64,000 nucleotides of DNA from Maratus speciosus. Taxonomy: Eukaryota; Arthropoda; Arachnida; Araneae; Salticidae. Location of the stretch: contig OZ010786.1 in the NCBI GenBank assembly GCA_963932465.1, positions 534,071,073 to 534,135,072 of the forward strand. The letters are read 5' to 3'. This document shows positions 23,220 through 35,857 of the stretch, piece after piece (position 1 is the stretch's first letter; each line of letters opens with the position of its first letter). A program made the position numbers and the translations under genes. The notes beneath the pieces were generated by a model. It ran no database searches. It was not told where the DNA came from and was given only the letters and a program-made list of their open reading frames with translations.

Positions 23220-23343
23220 GTAATTTCATTAATTGTGTTGTTTCGAAATATTTTCCCTATTTTTATTGTATGTGCACGTAATTTCTATAAGTTAACTTGA
23301 AATTATGGTTAGCTATGTACCATCTCTAAAAATCATCTATGTA

Positions 23344-23645
23344 CACACTCTAAAAACGACATTTTCAAAACTGAGAAAAAAATACTCAAATCTGATCGTC
23401 TCATAGTCGAAATGGCTCCGAATCAAAATTACACAAATTTGAAACATGCATATACTCATTTCTGAATACACGCACACTGAAGAATAAAACATCATGTGGC
23501 TCGTATTTGAGTATGTCCGTGTTTTCAGCAATGAGTATATACGATATTCAAACTTGAGTAATTTTTTTCGGAGCTATTTTGGCTGTGCGACATACTCAGA
23601 TTTCAGTATTTTTTTATCGGATTTGAAAATGTCGTTTTTAGAGTG
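23344..23645. mobile_element. foldback MITE with TA ends
   Basis: The arms are reverse complements: CACTCTAAAAACGACATTTT on both ends, then CAAA..TGA.AAAAAAATACT. TA lies on both sides (23342-23343, 23646-23647). About 302 bp, non-coding. The two frames reported on opposite strands here are due to the palindrome. Confidence 0.75.
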
Positions 23646-24664
23646 TACTTCAGAGTTATCAAAGACAACGAAAAACGCTCATTATCTGTCGAAACCTCAA
23701 GAAGCATTTATGAAACAAAGTTACTTTTAATGACAATTATTGTATGGAAACGATTCGGCATAGATTTTTTAATGTGCGTTAATCATCATTATCTGTATAC
23801 TATAAGATATAAGATGATAACGAACTAAAACAAACAATTACTTCTTCAGAGTTACCAACGGTTCTGAAAACGTTTATTATCTATCGAAACCTTAAAGAAG
23901 CATTTATAAAAACAAAGTTAGCTTTAATGCTACTATATTAATGGAAACGATTCTATATAGATTTCTTATAGTGCGTTAATTAGGATTTTCAATTAGGAAT
24001 ATATTTTTCTTTTTCGAAATTTATAAGTTTCTAAGCTTTCTAAAGATAAACAATTCTTTTCGGAACAGAGGGTGACTCGAAAGTGATAATTGCATACGTT
24101 TGTTCGTGGTTATGTTTTATTTATTTAATAATAAAAAAAAATATACAAAAATTTCTTCGGAGTTACCAACTGTTCCGATAAAATTTTATTATCTGTAGCA
24201 ACCTTAAGGAAGTATTTTTAAAAACAAAGTTAGCTTTAATGCCACTGATTTATTAGAAACAATTCGGTATAGGTTATTTTTATAGTGCGTTAATCAGTAT
24301 TCTCAATTTGGAATGTCGTTTTTTTTTGTTGCTTTTTTTGTTTTGAAAATTTATTAGTTTCTAAGCTTTTCAAAGATAAACAATTCTTTTAGAATGAGAG
24401 GGTAACTCGAAAGTGATAATTGCATGTGTTTGTTTGTGGTTATATTTTATTTGTTTAATAATAATAAAATATATACAATACAATAACTTCTTCTTCTAAT
24501 ATGTTTTTTTTTTTTTTTTTTGGTACCGAAAAGCGTTTATTATCGGTAGAAACCTTAAATAAGCATTTATAAAAACAAAGTTAGTTTTAATGCCACTGAT
24601 TTAATGGAAAAGATTCGGTATAGATTTTTTATAGTGCGTTAAAGAGTATTCTCAATTCGAAAAA

Positions 24665-24697
<33 letters not shown>

Positions 24698-24830
24698 CTT
24701 CTTCAAAAAAATATCAGTTTCTAAACTTTCAAAATATAAACAATTCTTTTCGGAAGAGAAGGTAAATCGGAAGTGATATTTGTATATGTTTGTTTGTGGT
24801 TATATTTTATTTACAATATTTAAAAAGTTT
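23646..24830. repeat. tandem array, ~310-340 bp units
   Basis: Units share TTCTTC.GAGTTACCAAC, ATTTATAAAAACAAAGTTAG, CTTTAATGCCACTGATTTA, TAGTGCGTTAAT and GGTGACTCGAAAGTGATAAT. They start near 23646 (short first unit), 23841, 24155 and 24490. The third and fourth contain long T runs (24503-24521, 24668-24697). About 3.5 copies, moderately diverged. Confidence 0.75.
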
Positions 24831-24970
24831 TAACTTTTGTTACAATGTTCATTCATAAGAAATATTATTTGGATGTGCCAATCCCAAAACATTCTTCTAT
24901 CTGATGTCAATATTTCATTACAATTAGTTTTATTAGTATTTTTATTAGAATTAAGCAAAAGTTCAGGCAC

Positions 24971-25913
24971 TTTTTGATGGTACAATATTGAAAATTGCAC
25001 AAAAACCGCTATTACACCGCCCCCTTCCGGCGGAATTTTCCCAAATTCAGGGATAACATTCTCGCCATGGCCAAACACATTCACAAAAAATTTGGTTCAA
25101 TTCTATGCATAACTTCATATATTTTTTTCATGGTACAATATTCAAAATGCACAAAAGTCGCACAAAAATCGATATTACAGGGCCCTACCGGAGGTTTTTC
25201 CAAATTCAGGGAAGACTTTCTTGCCATGGCCAAAAACATACACAAAATAATAGTTTCAATTCTATGCATAACTCCATACACGTTTCGATGGTACAATATT
25301 CAAAATGCACAAAAATCGCTATTTCAGTGCCCCCTACTAGTGGATTTTTTCCAAAATCAGGGAAGACCTTCTTGCTATTGCCAAAAATATACGAAAACAA
25401 TTTGGTTCAATTCTATGCATAACTTCATACACTTTTCGATGGTACAATAGTCAAAATGCACAAAACTCGCTATTACAGCGCCCTCTACCGGCGGATTTTT
25501 TCAAAATTAATGGAGGACCTGCTTGCCATAGCCAAAAACTTAAAAAAAAATGGTTCAATTCTATGCATAACTTCATACACTTTTTCATGGTACAATATAC
25601 AAAATGCACAAAATTCGCACAAAATTTGTTATTACAGTGCACACTACCGGTGGGTTTTTTCCAAATTCAGGGAGGACCTTCTTGCCATGGACAAAAAATA
25701 TACACAAAAAATTAAATTTGGTTCAATTCTATGCATAACTCCATACACTTTTAAATGGTACAATATTCAAAATGCACAAAAATCGCTATTACAACGCCCC
25801 CTACCGGCGGATTTTTTTTCCAAATTAATGGAGGACCTGCTTGCCATAGCCAAAAACTTAAAAAAAATGGTTCAATTCTATGCATAACTTCATACAATTT
25901 TTGATGGTAGAAT
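24971..25913. repeat. tandem array, ~155 bp units, six copies
   Basis: Each unit contains GATGGTACAATATTCAAAAT, GCACAAAAATCGCTATTACA, GCGCCCCCTACCGGCGGATT, CTTGCCATGGCCAAAAA and GGTTCAATTCTATGCATAAC. The GCACAAAA landmark recurs near 24997, 25150, 25307, 25456, 25616 and 25773. Overlapping frames on both strands are due to the repeat. The array leads straight into the hairpin-ended module at 25914-26113. Confidence 0.9.
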
Positions 25914-26113
25914 GGCGACACACGGACATACGGGCACACGGACAGACGGATACAAGGACAAACGGGTAGACGGACACACGGACAGACAGAAATTTTGTAT
26001 AAACATGTTTTTTGTGATCTCTGACCCCTAAAACGTGTAAATCCGTCGAAAACCGGAAGTCGAAATAAATTTCGATTACAATACTTTCTTCTATTGAAGA
26101 TAGAAGAAAGTAA
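25914..26113 (+). mobile_element. terminal module with 12-bp hairpin after the 155-bp array
   Basis: Starts with degenerate CGGACAGACGGATACAAGG-type repeats. Then CTGACCCCTAAAACGTG, AACCGGAAGTCGAAATAAAT and a perfect 12-bp stem ACTTTCTTCTAT / ATAGAAGAAAGT (26083-26111) with a 5-nt loop. A unique 3' module with a terminal hairpin following tandem repeats resembles Helentron/DINE-type non-autonomous elements. The far end is not defined, so the class is tentative. Confidence 0.5.
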
Positions 26114-26399
26114 TAATAACAAAAGAGATATTTTTCCTGTAAGTGAATTAAGAAACAAAGGTTAACGTTATTGTTTATCTTTGTTTAAAAAAATAACAGA
26201 TTTTTATTTATATGTTTTTCAGTAAATTCAATATAAAATCAAGTAATTGATATACATGAAAGCAGTTTGTAGTAAAATGCTTCTCAAGATGCAAAGTTTT
26301 TTCAAGAGAACAAAAATATTACGACCAAAGTTCACCGATAGATGGTTCTGTACCTTAAATTATCATAAAGAAGAATAAAAAAAAAGCAAGAGAATCTGT

Positions 26400-26883
26400 T
26401 ACAAATCATTTTATTTTGTCTAAAGCAGTTACAGAGCATCAATTTGTGCAATCCATTAGGATAGTTCATTATGTGCACCGTTTGTAGCTCGAGGGACATC
26501 CAAACGGAACTTTAGCTCATTTCATGTGTTCCATAGATTGGACACGAAAGCGTCTTTGAACAGTAATGGTGGATTTGGTTTCAAAGTACCAACCCACGCA
26601 ATTAGCTTTTTAGCTGGGATTTGTCATTTAGTTGTCACAGCATACAAACTAATCTATAAAGTAAAATACACCGTAAAACGCACGTTTGAAACCAAACATA
26701 AGGATAAGTGGAACCATCTGCGATAGATGTGTGGAACTAAATATTTTCATTCGCTTGAAGATTTTTTTTTTTTTTTTTTTTTTAAATCATGAGAAGCATT
26801 TAATCCAAATCGCACACCTGTACGATAATTACTTGATTTTACATTACATTTTAAAATGTGTCCGGAACATTTAGGACATTCTG
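26400..26883 (-). mobile_element. internally deleted DUF4817/mariner-like transposon remnant
   Basis: The right end reads (minus) TACAGAATGTCCTAAATGTT then CCGGACACA, a common arthropod transposon terminus. Two transposase pieces lie close together on the minus strand: WYFETKSTITVQRRFRVQ (about 26610-26550), as in the DUF4817 helix-turn-helix, and RLDVPRATNGAHNELS followed by a stop (about 26515-26460), as in the C-terminus of related transposases (RLD.CRATNGAHIE). The catalytic core between them is missing. A MITE-like deletion derivative. The plus-strand frame at 26526-26726 is a shadow. Confidence 0.55.
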
Positions 26884-26895
26884 TATATTAGAATT

Positions 26896-27360
26896 ATATT
26901 TTTTGAGTAAGATCATTTTAATTTTATTTTTGTTATATATTCTAGAGAACATTTATGTTGCATTTTCATAACCGTATAATATTTCGTATTAACTAAGTAA
27001 ATACTTATAGTTTTTGTATTACCCAAGAAAAGTCTACATTATTTATGTAACATTTGAAAAAAAATATTTTTTTCTCTTTACTGTAATAGATTAATTACAA
27101 GTAGAAAGCAAGTACCTACGTTTCAAATTAACTTTAAAAAAAAACTCTTCTAGAAAATGAATTCCTTACATAAAATTAATGTAAATACGCAGCTGATAAA
27201 TACAGTTCAGATATTGAAAACAATTTTCACCAATATGAGATGGAAACTGTGAAAAAAAAATGTTTATTAAAAATCCTTTCAGTGCAAATAAAAACATATG
27301 TAAGTATTAAAAAATAATATAAATATATTATAATAGTACAAAATGAAAGATTTTGATCTA

Positions 27361-27405
<45 letters not shown>

Positions 27406-28004
27406 AGTAATACAAGGAGAAGTATTTTTATTCCACTTTCAGGAACTATAAAGATTATTTCCTTTTATATGCTGGAAAATAAGTTTGAAGATATCAAGCT
27501 TAATTTTTTTTTAAGGTAGAGAACTTTTTAAATGTACAGAAAAGCTTGACTTATTTCTTTCTGGTTGAATAAAACGTTCTGTTAAAAACAAGAAGTAGTG
27601 TTTTTTTGACTTATTATAAAAAAAAGTAAAAAAAATCCTTAAGTACACTTATCATTGAAACGAATGGACAATATTTTAAATCTTCTTTTAGAATAAACTC
27701 TTTTTTATGTAGACAAGGAAGAAAATGCTTAAATCTTATGTGCTATGTTAGTTTAAACTGCTCGACTTTTTTGTATTTAAACGTAATGTTATATCTAATA
27801 ACACATTTTTATTTGTAATAAAAAGCTTTTTTATCATGATATTTTGTAAAACTTACTATTATACAAAAAACAAAGTGTGTCCCTTACCCCAAGATTATAG
27901 TAGTGCAATTTATAAATTGTGGAAGATTTTTCGATTTTTCAAAGTTTTACTCTTCATAAAAAATATTCAAATTATATTATAATAACAATAAAGATAAGAA
28001 TTTG

Positions 28005-28036
<32 letters not shown>

Positions 28037-28822
28037 TTAAATGAGTGTATATAATAGAAAGATTTAAAATATTGCAAGAACAGAAATATTTCTGGAACTA
28101 AGGGAGCCACATCAGATCCAAATTACCTTAAATTCCAGGAGAAAACATCTGCGATTTCACGATTTCGATATAACCATTAACTAAAGGACTCTTTTAATTT
28201 TAGAAATTTTCTGGAATATTCATAGATATACTTGCCGGAATTTTCTGGAACTTCAGGAATATGGAGAATATCTTCAACTTTATATTTATGAATAGCGATT
28301 TGATCAGAAGGACAATGAGGAGGCCAACGATGAACCAAAGGAAAATAATATTTAGGATGCTCCTGTTAAATAAAATGCATGAAATCATCTATCGCTATAA
28401 CTTACAAATATGTAAATTTTGTACAATATGTGTATTCAATTGTGTAAGAATAGCACGTATATTCATGAAGATATATCGATTTTTTTTTTAAGTTCAAACA
28501 ATACTTGCATGTTTTAATTAATGTCATGCAGGGTTTTCTACAAAATTTAACGCAAATTTTAGAAAATTTGACAAAATGTAGTAGAAAAATTACAGTATAA
28601 TTGGAATGTAAATATATTAAACATTTGATGAAATATGACCAGTTGTAGGATTTTTTTTCTGCGCATGCACGCACGACAACACATATTTTTGTATGATTTA
28701 ATAGTCAACTCATAAAAATGCAGTCAAATATCATGAAAATTCCTAAAGATGTCGGCGATAGAGTAAGATGAGTTTGAGTTCCTCTCTAAAAGCTGGTGAA
28801 GGAAAGGGGATTTTGTATGCAC

Positions 28823-28853
<31 letters not shown>

Positions 28854-29262
28854 TTTGTAGGAGGATTATATGTAAAATGTTAATTTATAGATCACTTGAA
28901 TAACTAGACGATGGAATAACAACACACATACTTATACACTTTAATACAATTCTTTAAAGATAATGTTACAGCACTTCGTTAATACCTTCTTTAAATACAG
29001 TTCATTTCTTACTTAAAACCTATAATATACTTCTTTGGAACAATTTGATTAGGCCTAACAGTTTCTTCCTTGGCATTTCATAAGCCGATGCTTCGTGAAT
29101 AATATAATTTTACAGGCTGACTCTTTTCTAATTTTGAATATGTCCAAACCTTTATCTCGTGATCGTGAATTTTCATAACTCGTGTTTTCAAATCATGGAT
29201 AATAAAAATACCAGAGCGTCAGTTAATTTGCTGATCATGCACATCATAAAGAAAATAAAGTA
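26896..29262. other. AT-rich DNA with poly(A) tracts, no gene
   Basis: Contains A runs at 27364-27404 (41 nt) and 28005-28034 (30 nt) and a (TA)n at 28826-28846. 28195-28260 repeats TTTTCTGGAA three times (GAAATTTTCTGGAATATTC, GGAATTTTCTGGAACTTC). The short frames here are too AT-biased to call. Confidence 0.45.
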
Positions 29263-29638
29263 CCGTATATACTCGCGTATAAGTCGAGGAATTTCTGACA
29301 ATTTTCGGTAAGCAAATTTGGGGGGTCGACTTATACGCGAGTCAGTTAAAAAAGCAAAACAAAAACTTCGAATACTGCAAAAATATGGCCTTTTATGTGT
29401 ATGAATAGAAAAACAATATATAAAATATACAAATAATAATAATTTATCATTTAAAAAAATTTCAATGATTTGTTTTTGTTAACTTACTACCTTTTTGCAT
29501 TGGCAAGTGAAATCTTTGGTTTGATTTTGTGCAAAATTGAAGCAAAACTTAGGGGGTCGACATATACGCGGGTTTTTGATTTTTTCCAGAATTTGCATTC
29601 GAAAGTTAGGGGGTCGACTTATACGCGAGTATATACGG
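29263..29638. mobile_element. MITE with perfect 25-bp inverted ends
   Basis: Both ends read CCGTATATACTCGCGTATAA then GTCGA with no mismatch, flanked by TA on each side. The interior contains further GGGGTCGACTTATACGCG-type motifs at about 29321-29342, 29552-29570 and 29610-29627, on the same strand. 376 bp, no coding. Repeats beginning CCGTAT.TACTCG are known from many animal genomes; I do not assign a superfamily. Confidence 0.8.
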
Positions 29639-29657
29639 TATGTTTAAATTCAAATCC

Positions 29658-29700
<43 letters not shown>

Positions 29701-29702
<2 letters not shown>

Positions 29703-30854
29703 TATAATAATATTGCACTACTATAACACACTAATAAATTGTGATTGTTGTATTTGATAATAAGTTTTAATTGTTATACTTGAATGAAAAAAATTCAATG
29801 TATATTGAGAAGAAAGTGGGAGAAAATATTTTCAAAAGTACATTACGTCCACTATAAAGATTTTGCTGCACTTGCTGCTTTCATAAGGCGATTTTGTACT
29901 GATTACTTTAGACAAGAAAATAGCCATATGCATTTATTCTCCACGCTTTGGAAAAAAGGATAACGGGAATACATTATAAAAAAAATATAGGAATATCAAG
30001 AATGAAATAATATATCCTCAAAAGAAATTTATTTTTGGAAGCATAATACCAGCTGGTTTAGAAATTCCTTTTTCATAATTTAATTTAACCCTTTGATTAA
30101 AAAATTCAAGGTGACCGGTGTGATTTCCTTTCAAATAAATTCTTCACAGATATATTTTAAAAGATCAAAAATAAACTTATAATATTCTTTCAGCTTTTTC
30201 AAAAAAGTGAAATAACGATTACAAAAATATATCTATATTTATATGAGTAATTTCCACTCTTTTAAAAATATGTTTAGTCTTTCAATATCTCTATATGATA
30301 TACCAAAGTTTTCAATATTCGAATTAGTTTTAGCTAGTTACTCTGTAAGATAAATTTATATTATAAACCAAAATCATGCCCACCACTCTGAAATCATGCT
30401 GATGGCAGCAACGACCTAAGCAGTACATGTGTTTTTTACTGTAAGTTTTTTAACGTTTTAACATCGCACAATTTCAATTTTTAGAAAGTAGAACAGAAAA
30501 AGAAAATACTTTCTAGTAAAAGAATTTTTAAATGTATCTGAACCTACCAGTTTTTTAAATAGTTTTTTTAAATATTTTTTACGCATGATTGAAAAAAAAT
30601 TAAAAATCTGCCCCCTAGCCGATTACAAAACAAATAAACAGGGTACTGAAATTAATACAATTTAATTGTTTATTTGTTTTAGTGTAATATACCAAAACGA
30701 AATTTAAATTTCATAAATAACTGAAACAAAATACGAATGTATGTAACATATATATGTAATGAAACTATGCACTTAAATAATGGAATAAGCCGGATCACAA
30801 ATGTTGCTATAAATGGTGAAATGTGCATGACGCACAGATTGCAGAGAGCTACTA
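29701..30854. other. no recognisable feature
   Basis: AT-rich DNA, no frame or element that I can support. Confidence 0.4.
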
Positions 30855-31091
30855 CACTGTAAAAAAACAATGCCAGTTTTCCGGTAGGAATCGGAAAAAT
30901 AGTTGCCCTTTTCGTACCGGAATAATTTCCAACCCAGCTCGGAATAAAATCCGTAAAATACCGTTTTACTGAATATTTCTTTATTTTTACGGATTTTATT
31001 CCGAGCTGGGTCGGAAATTATTGCGGTACGATAAGGGCAACTATTTTGCCGATTCGTACCGGAAAACTGGCAGTATTTTTTTTTTACAGTG
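30855..31091. mobile_element. CACTGTAAAA foldback MITE (complete)
   Basis: Nearly perfect 237-bp palindrome: CACTGTAAAAAAACAATGCC at one end and CACTGTAAAAAAAAAATACT at the other, both continuing AGTTTTCCGGTA..AATCGG and then AATAGTTGCCCTT and CCAGCTCGGAATAAAAT. TA flanks both ends (30853-30854, 31092-31093). No protein. The minus-strand 109-codon frame is an artefact. Confidence 0.85.
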
Positions 31092-31093
31092 TA

Positions 31094-32166
31094 ATGTACC
31101 AAAAATGCCTTTCTTTATAGATGGTAGTATATTTAAGGAATCATACTAATGTACAAAATCTATTAAAATTTTCAATAAAAAACTTTTTCTATCTAATCCA
31201 TGTATACCAGATTCTATATTGGGCATTATAATCACGAGTAGCTCGGAATGCCCGGTATTTATTTATTTTCTTTTTTGTATTAACTTCTTTTCAGCAACAT
31301 TTGCTGCAATTTTATTTTGAAGTGGTTTAACCATCTTCTTACGATGTAACTAAATATGGCGGATATGAATAAAAACAATTATACAAACGATAAATCCTAC
31401 TGAACATTTATTACTCTTTATAAATGTGCCGTAGTAATAACAAACATAGTGTCGAAGACTTATGAATCCCTACTGTATAACAATTTAAATACTTTTAAAA
31501 AATGTGGTTTTATCATTGATTTTGATTAGTAGATACTAACACATTTTGTATTTAATAAAACATTAGGAATCTTTAATTTATTTTTTCCACGAGTCACGTA
31601 TCTAAAACACTCATCATCATATATATATATATATATATATACCAACTAAAACCGTGAAATTATGAATAAAAGGACATTCAGAAATACAGTTCCCCCCAAT
31701 ACACTTAACATAGATTCCAAAAACATAGTAAAAAAAACAACAGTAATTGAATAACAGAAATGGAATAATGGAAATTTGTCGAACTTAGACAGAATAGTCA
31801 GGTCTCAAATTCCTTAAGTTGCACAAATGTGTGGTTTCTTCTTCATATTAGCCATAAATTAGCTAAATAATATAAATTTAGGGCTACCACATACAGAAAA
31901 CTGAGAAATAAACCATTGAACTCCAATTAAGTTCAAAATAAAACAAGATTAAAAAGGATAGATGAAAAAAAATTAGCAAACTAAAATATTGTCATAGCAT
32001 TAGGTATGACAAATACACTCATTATGCATTTTATTCTCATTTATATATACACAATGATGTGTTTTCGTATTTTTTTTAACTCTTATTTTGTATATATATC
32101 CAGGTATAAAACCATGTAAGAAAAACCCTTAGAAAACTTCCACGCTTAGTGGATTGGTTAAGATAT
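31094..32166. other. no recognisable feature
   Basis: AT-rich with a (TA)n run at 31619-31640. No supported gene. Confidence 0.4.
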
Positions 32167-32330
32167 TTAAGGGGGTACAGGACCTTTAAACTTTTGTTTT
32201 ATTCTGATTCTTTTAAATTTTCTCAACATTATGGTAAAAGCTCCATTCAAAGTTCTACCTTATTTCTAGAGTTATAATCATTTATAGAACGTGAGGACGA
32301 TTGAAGGTCAGTAGATATTGAAAGGTTAAA
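32167..32330. mobile_element. possible end of a second TTAA-target element
   Basis: TTAA (32167-32170) is followed by GGGGGTACAGGACCTTTAAA, similar to the right terminus of the element at 9710-10431 (GGGGGTCCGGGAC next to TTAA). Both continue with a segment containing AGTTATAA/CTTATAA and GAAC. The opposite end was not found, so the boundary at 32330 is arbitrary. Confidence 0.3.
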
Positions 32331-32859
32331 TGGGTTTTCTCAAATTAGTAAATTTGGATTTTGTCCGCACTGTTACTTTCGAACTATATAACCTTTAAAA
32401 AATTAACCAATTATGCGTTTTTGTTATAATTTTCATGAGTAAATCAAAAATTGTATATGTTTTGATTATTTATTTTTTTGCATTTGAAAAACTTGAAACA
32501 AAATTGAGGTGTTTCATATTTTGTGCTACAATAAATATTTAAAATTAACTTTTTGTGTATATTTTGATTTTAACTTATAAGTATGTGTCATGATTAAAAA
32601 TTGTTTTCCATATGCATAATTTTGACCTTTATGATGCTCGCAGCACATAATAAATTTGATTCACGAAACAGTAGGATGAATTTTTAAATTTACAATTTAA
32701 ATATTAATTTTCTATACAGGGTGACCTCGTCTGAGTTGTTGATTCCCTTCCAGTAGTTGATAATATTTTGGATATATTGCGCCATTTCAGGCGGAAATGA
32801 TTTTTATACGTTTCACTATATGTAATATTTTTGTTTGAATGTTGGAGAACCTGTTGTCT

Positions 32860-32975
32860 CACTGTAAAAAAATACTACCAGTTGTCCTTTAGGAATCGGA
32901 AAAATAGTTGCCCTTATCGAACCGGAAAAAATTCCGATCCAGCTCGGAATAAAATACCGTGAAATACCGTAATGT
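32860..32975. mobile_element. half copy of the CACTGTAAAA MITE
   Basis: Matches one arm of 30855-31091: CACTGTAAAAAAATACTACC, AGGAATCGGAAAAATAGTTG, CCCTTATCGAACCGG, CCAGCTCGGAATAAAAT. The second arm is absent. Could be a deletion product or a truncated ancestor. Confidence 0.75.
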
Positions 32976-35857
32976 GTATGGTAAATGTATGGTAAGCTAT
33001 TTTCATATACTTTATATAATGGCCTACAAGTGTATTATAAAACTTTCAAGATAAAAGTATTTTGCAATCGGTTACTTTGAATAATTGCATATTTTAAATA
33101 TTATATTAATTTTCTGGCAAGAGAGCTATTTCAAATTTTACAGGATGTATATTTCCTGTTCTAAAATCCATCGTTTAACGATATAAAATATTTTACATTT
33201 GTAACTGTTTTTTTTTTCTTCTGTACACAAGAAATATACCATGCGTCTGTCTGTACAAAGAATATAGATCGTTTGCAGAAAGTTTAAATAAAATTTTCTA
33301 ACAAAAATTTTTACTAATTAAATAGTTTTATTACCGTTAGAGAGCTTTCTAATCCACGACGATATGATTTTTTTTTTAAATTTATATTAGCAAAGTTGAG
33401 ATTAGATCGACTTTTGATATTAATAAAAAAACATATTTTTTTTATTGTTATCAATGCTTTTCTGTCATAAGAATAATATATGAAGAACTGTTTTTCGTTA
33501 GACGTCCGAAAGGCGGAATAAAATGATTTTAAAGCAATAACAAATCTTAATGTCAAATAATGAATGTAACTTTTTGTGATGAAATTACAGACAGATTCCA
33601 CTTGTTTGGATGTTGAGCAGACTAATACATTAGATAAATTTGTAATTTTAATTATTTTCAAACATCTGCCAGAAAACTTAAATTATGTTTATACTAAATT
33701 ACTTTCATTTTGTTACATTTTTTAAAATTTTATTATGTTAATTAATTATTAATCTTTCTTGTTTTATAATGTTACGATATATGTATTTCCTAAAAAATAA
33801 ATTTATAATTAACATTTCTACAAACTATAAAAAATATAGATTGAAATAAATACAAATAAATAACCGTAAATTCAGACAATCTAAAGATAATAAAACTATT
33901 TAATATTACTTTTATTTTATGTCATATATTTTCTTACATCAGTCAGAATAATATTAAAAAAAATACTATTATTTCTATTACAGTTTCATATGTCAATACA
34001 TTCTAGAAGATTCCTAATTGATTAGTTGTCGATACTTTATAAATAGTCATATATAAATAAATATCAGTCAATAAAAGTGATATATAAATTTATAAATAGC
34101 CTTTAATAGTACTGTATCTAAAAATGTTTTATTTTATTTACAAGAGTACAGTGCAATAAAGAATGATAAACATTACCAAAGATGAAATTATTTCTAATTC
34201 TACATTGTGTTGTTTTTACAATAATATGTTACAATCCCATAGTAATACCATATGTGTTGAAAGACTACAAAACATATAAATAAAAATTACAGCAGTACCA
34301 TTTTTAGATATTTTTAGTTAATATTTTAATATAATTTTACGTAGATCACAGAAATATTTGTCATGAGTATTTTTTGAATTATTTCTTAATAGCAGTTGTC
34401 TTAATATTAATATAAAATCAAATATCGTTATGCAATTTGTTTCGAAATTGAAACGCAAGTTTTAATAGGACAAAGGATCTATTTTAGATTGATAGCATTT
34501 TATATATGCTCTTTACAAATCATTTAAAAAATATGTGAATAAAAATAAAAATACTTCATTCCTCTTTTACTGACATTGCATACTATTTAATAATGGGATT
34601 CTACAATGATCGGCTGCCTTACGTGGTTTTCACTAATATCGAAACGTAGTATTTTCCATATTTGTTTTCCTTATCAATTCTAAACAAGTTCTAATTTATT
34701 AACAGATAGTTCTTCGGTTTCAATTACATATTTTTATAGAATTTCGGATGACTTATTCTATTTACTTATCAGATTTAACATAGTATCAATTTCTGAAAAC
34801 ATAGAATGATGCAATTGCAAATATTCCAATGCAATGTAACTAAATATTGCAATCAGAGATGGCCAAAAGCAATAAACAAACTATTCGAACAAAGTCCACT
34901 TGAAAAACCCAGTGTAAAATCACCTGAGTACCTATAATATTCAATGAGCAAAATGCCTCAAGGAAAAAAAAATAATTCTACGCTGCAAAATTAAATGTTA
35001 CAAGCACAAACCTAAAATCGAAGAAGTCAATCTAATAGAAGAAAAAATGTTCCACATTTAGATGTTTTGTATTTTCGATTTTTTTTTTTTTTTTTTTTTT
35101 TTGTTACTTTTATCACAGAAATTTTATTAAACATGTTAATATAAATAATTTTAATAGTTCTTTTTAAAAATGCATATATTATATTAAATACGTGTTTAAT
35201 TTTAAAAATTCAGATTTGTTAGTCAATATCGCAATAGATGTACTTCATAATATTATATTCATATACAATTAGGCTAAAAGTAAAGGTAAAACAACGAGTT
35301 CCACATTTAGCAATTCCCTAGATTTCTTTTATGATTGATTGTGTTTCTTTCTTCTGGATAATGTCCAAAAGTACCATTTTCCTTATAAGATTAGACGCTT
35401 CTCCTTAGAAAATCCTAGAAGCTCTCTAATTCATTAGCTGTCAATTTAGTCTCACATTCATTTTTGATATGACAGGTAAACTTTTCGGTAATTTACCTGA
35501 TTACTCTTATCAAATTACATATTATGCGATAAGCAAACCTCTGAGGAACAGAAATGAATATAATTCGCAGCAATGCAATAAAATGTGTTAAGCACATTTA
35601 CTGAAACAGAATAAAGTATGTTAATTAAATATACAAATAGCCAAGTTTTCAAATACTCAAAAAAGTATACTTTCTTTGAGATTTCTGTTCATTAGAAAAA
35701 ATTGAGTGGCTATAAACACTTGATCTAAATATTTTTAAATAGCTATGTTTTTAATTTTTATATTGTAGGAAATAAATTTATATGTATATTCTTTAGAAAA
35801 TCCAAAAGCATTTCCCATTTTTATAACAAATATATAAGACAATTATATGACGCGCTC
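32976..35857. other. AT-rich DNA, no gene
   Basis: The longest frame is 115 codons on the minus strand (33661-33314). It lacks an ATG start, has AT-driven composition and is within chance expectation. T run at 35078-35102. Nothing else supported. Confidence 0.45.

Noticed and set aside
25081..26158. Several overlapping frames on both strands with repeated peptides
   Set aside because: They arise from the 155-bp tandem array, whose unit has few stops in several frames.
30773..31102. 109-codon minus-strand frame
   Set aside because: Runs across a nearly perfect MITE palindrome; open by composition and symmetry, not coding.
33314..33661. 115-codon minus-strand frame
   Set aside because: No ATG start, AT-driven residues (Ile, Lys, Asn, Ser, Phe), no motif; one such frame is expected by chance in 64 kb of this composition.
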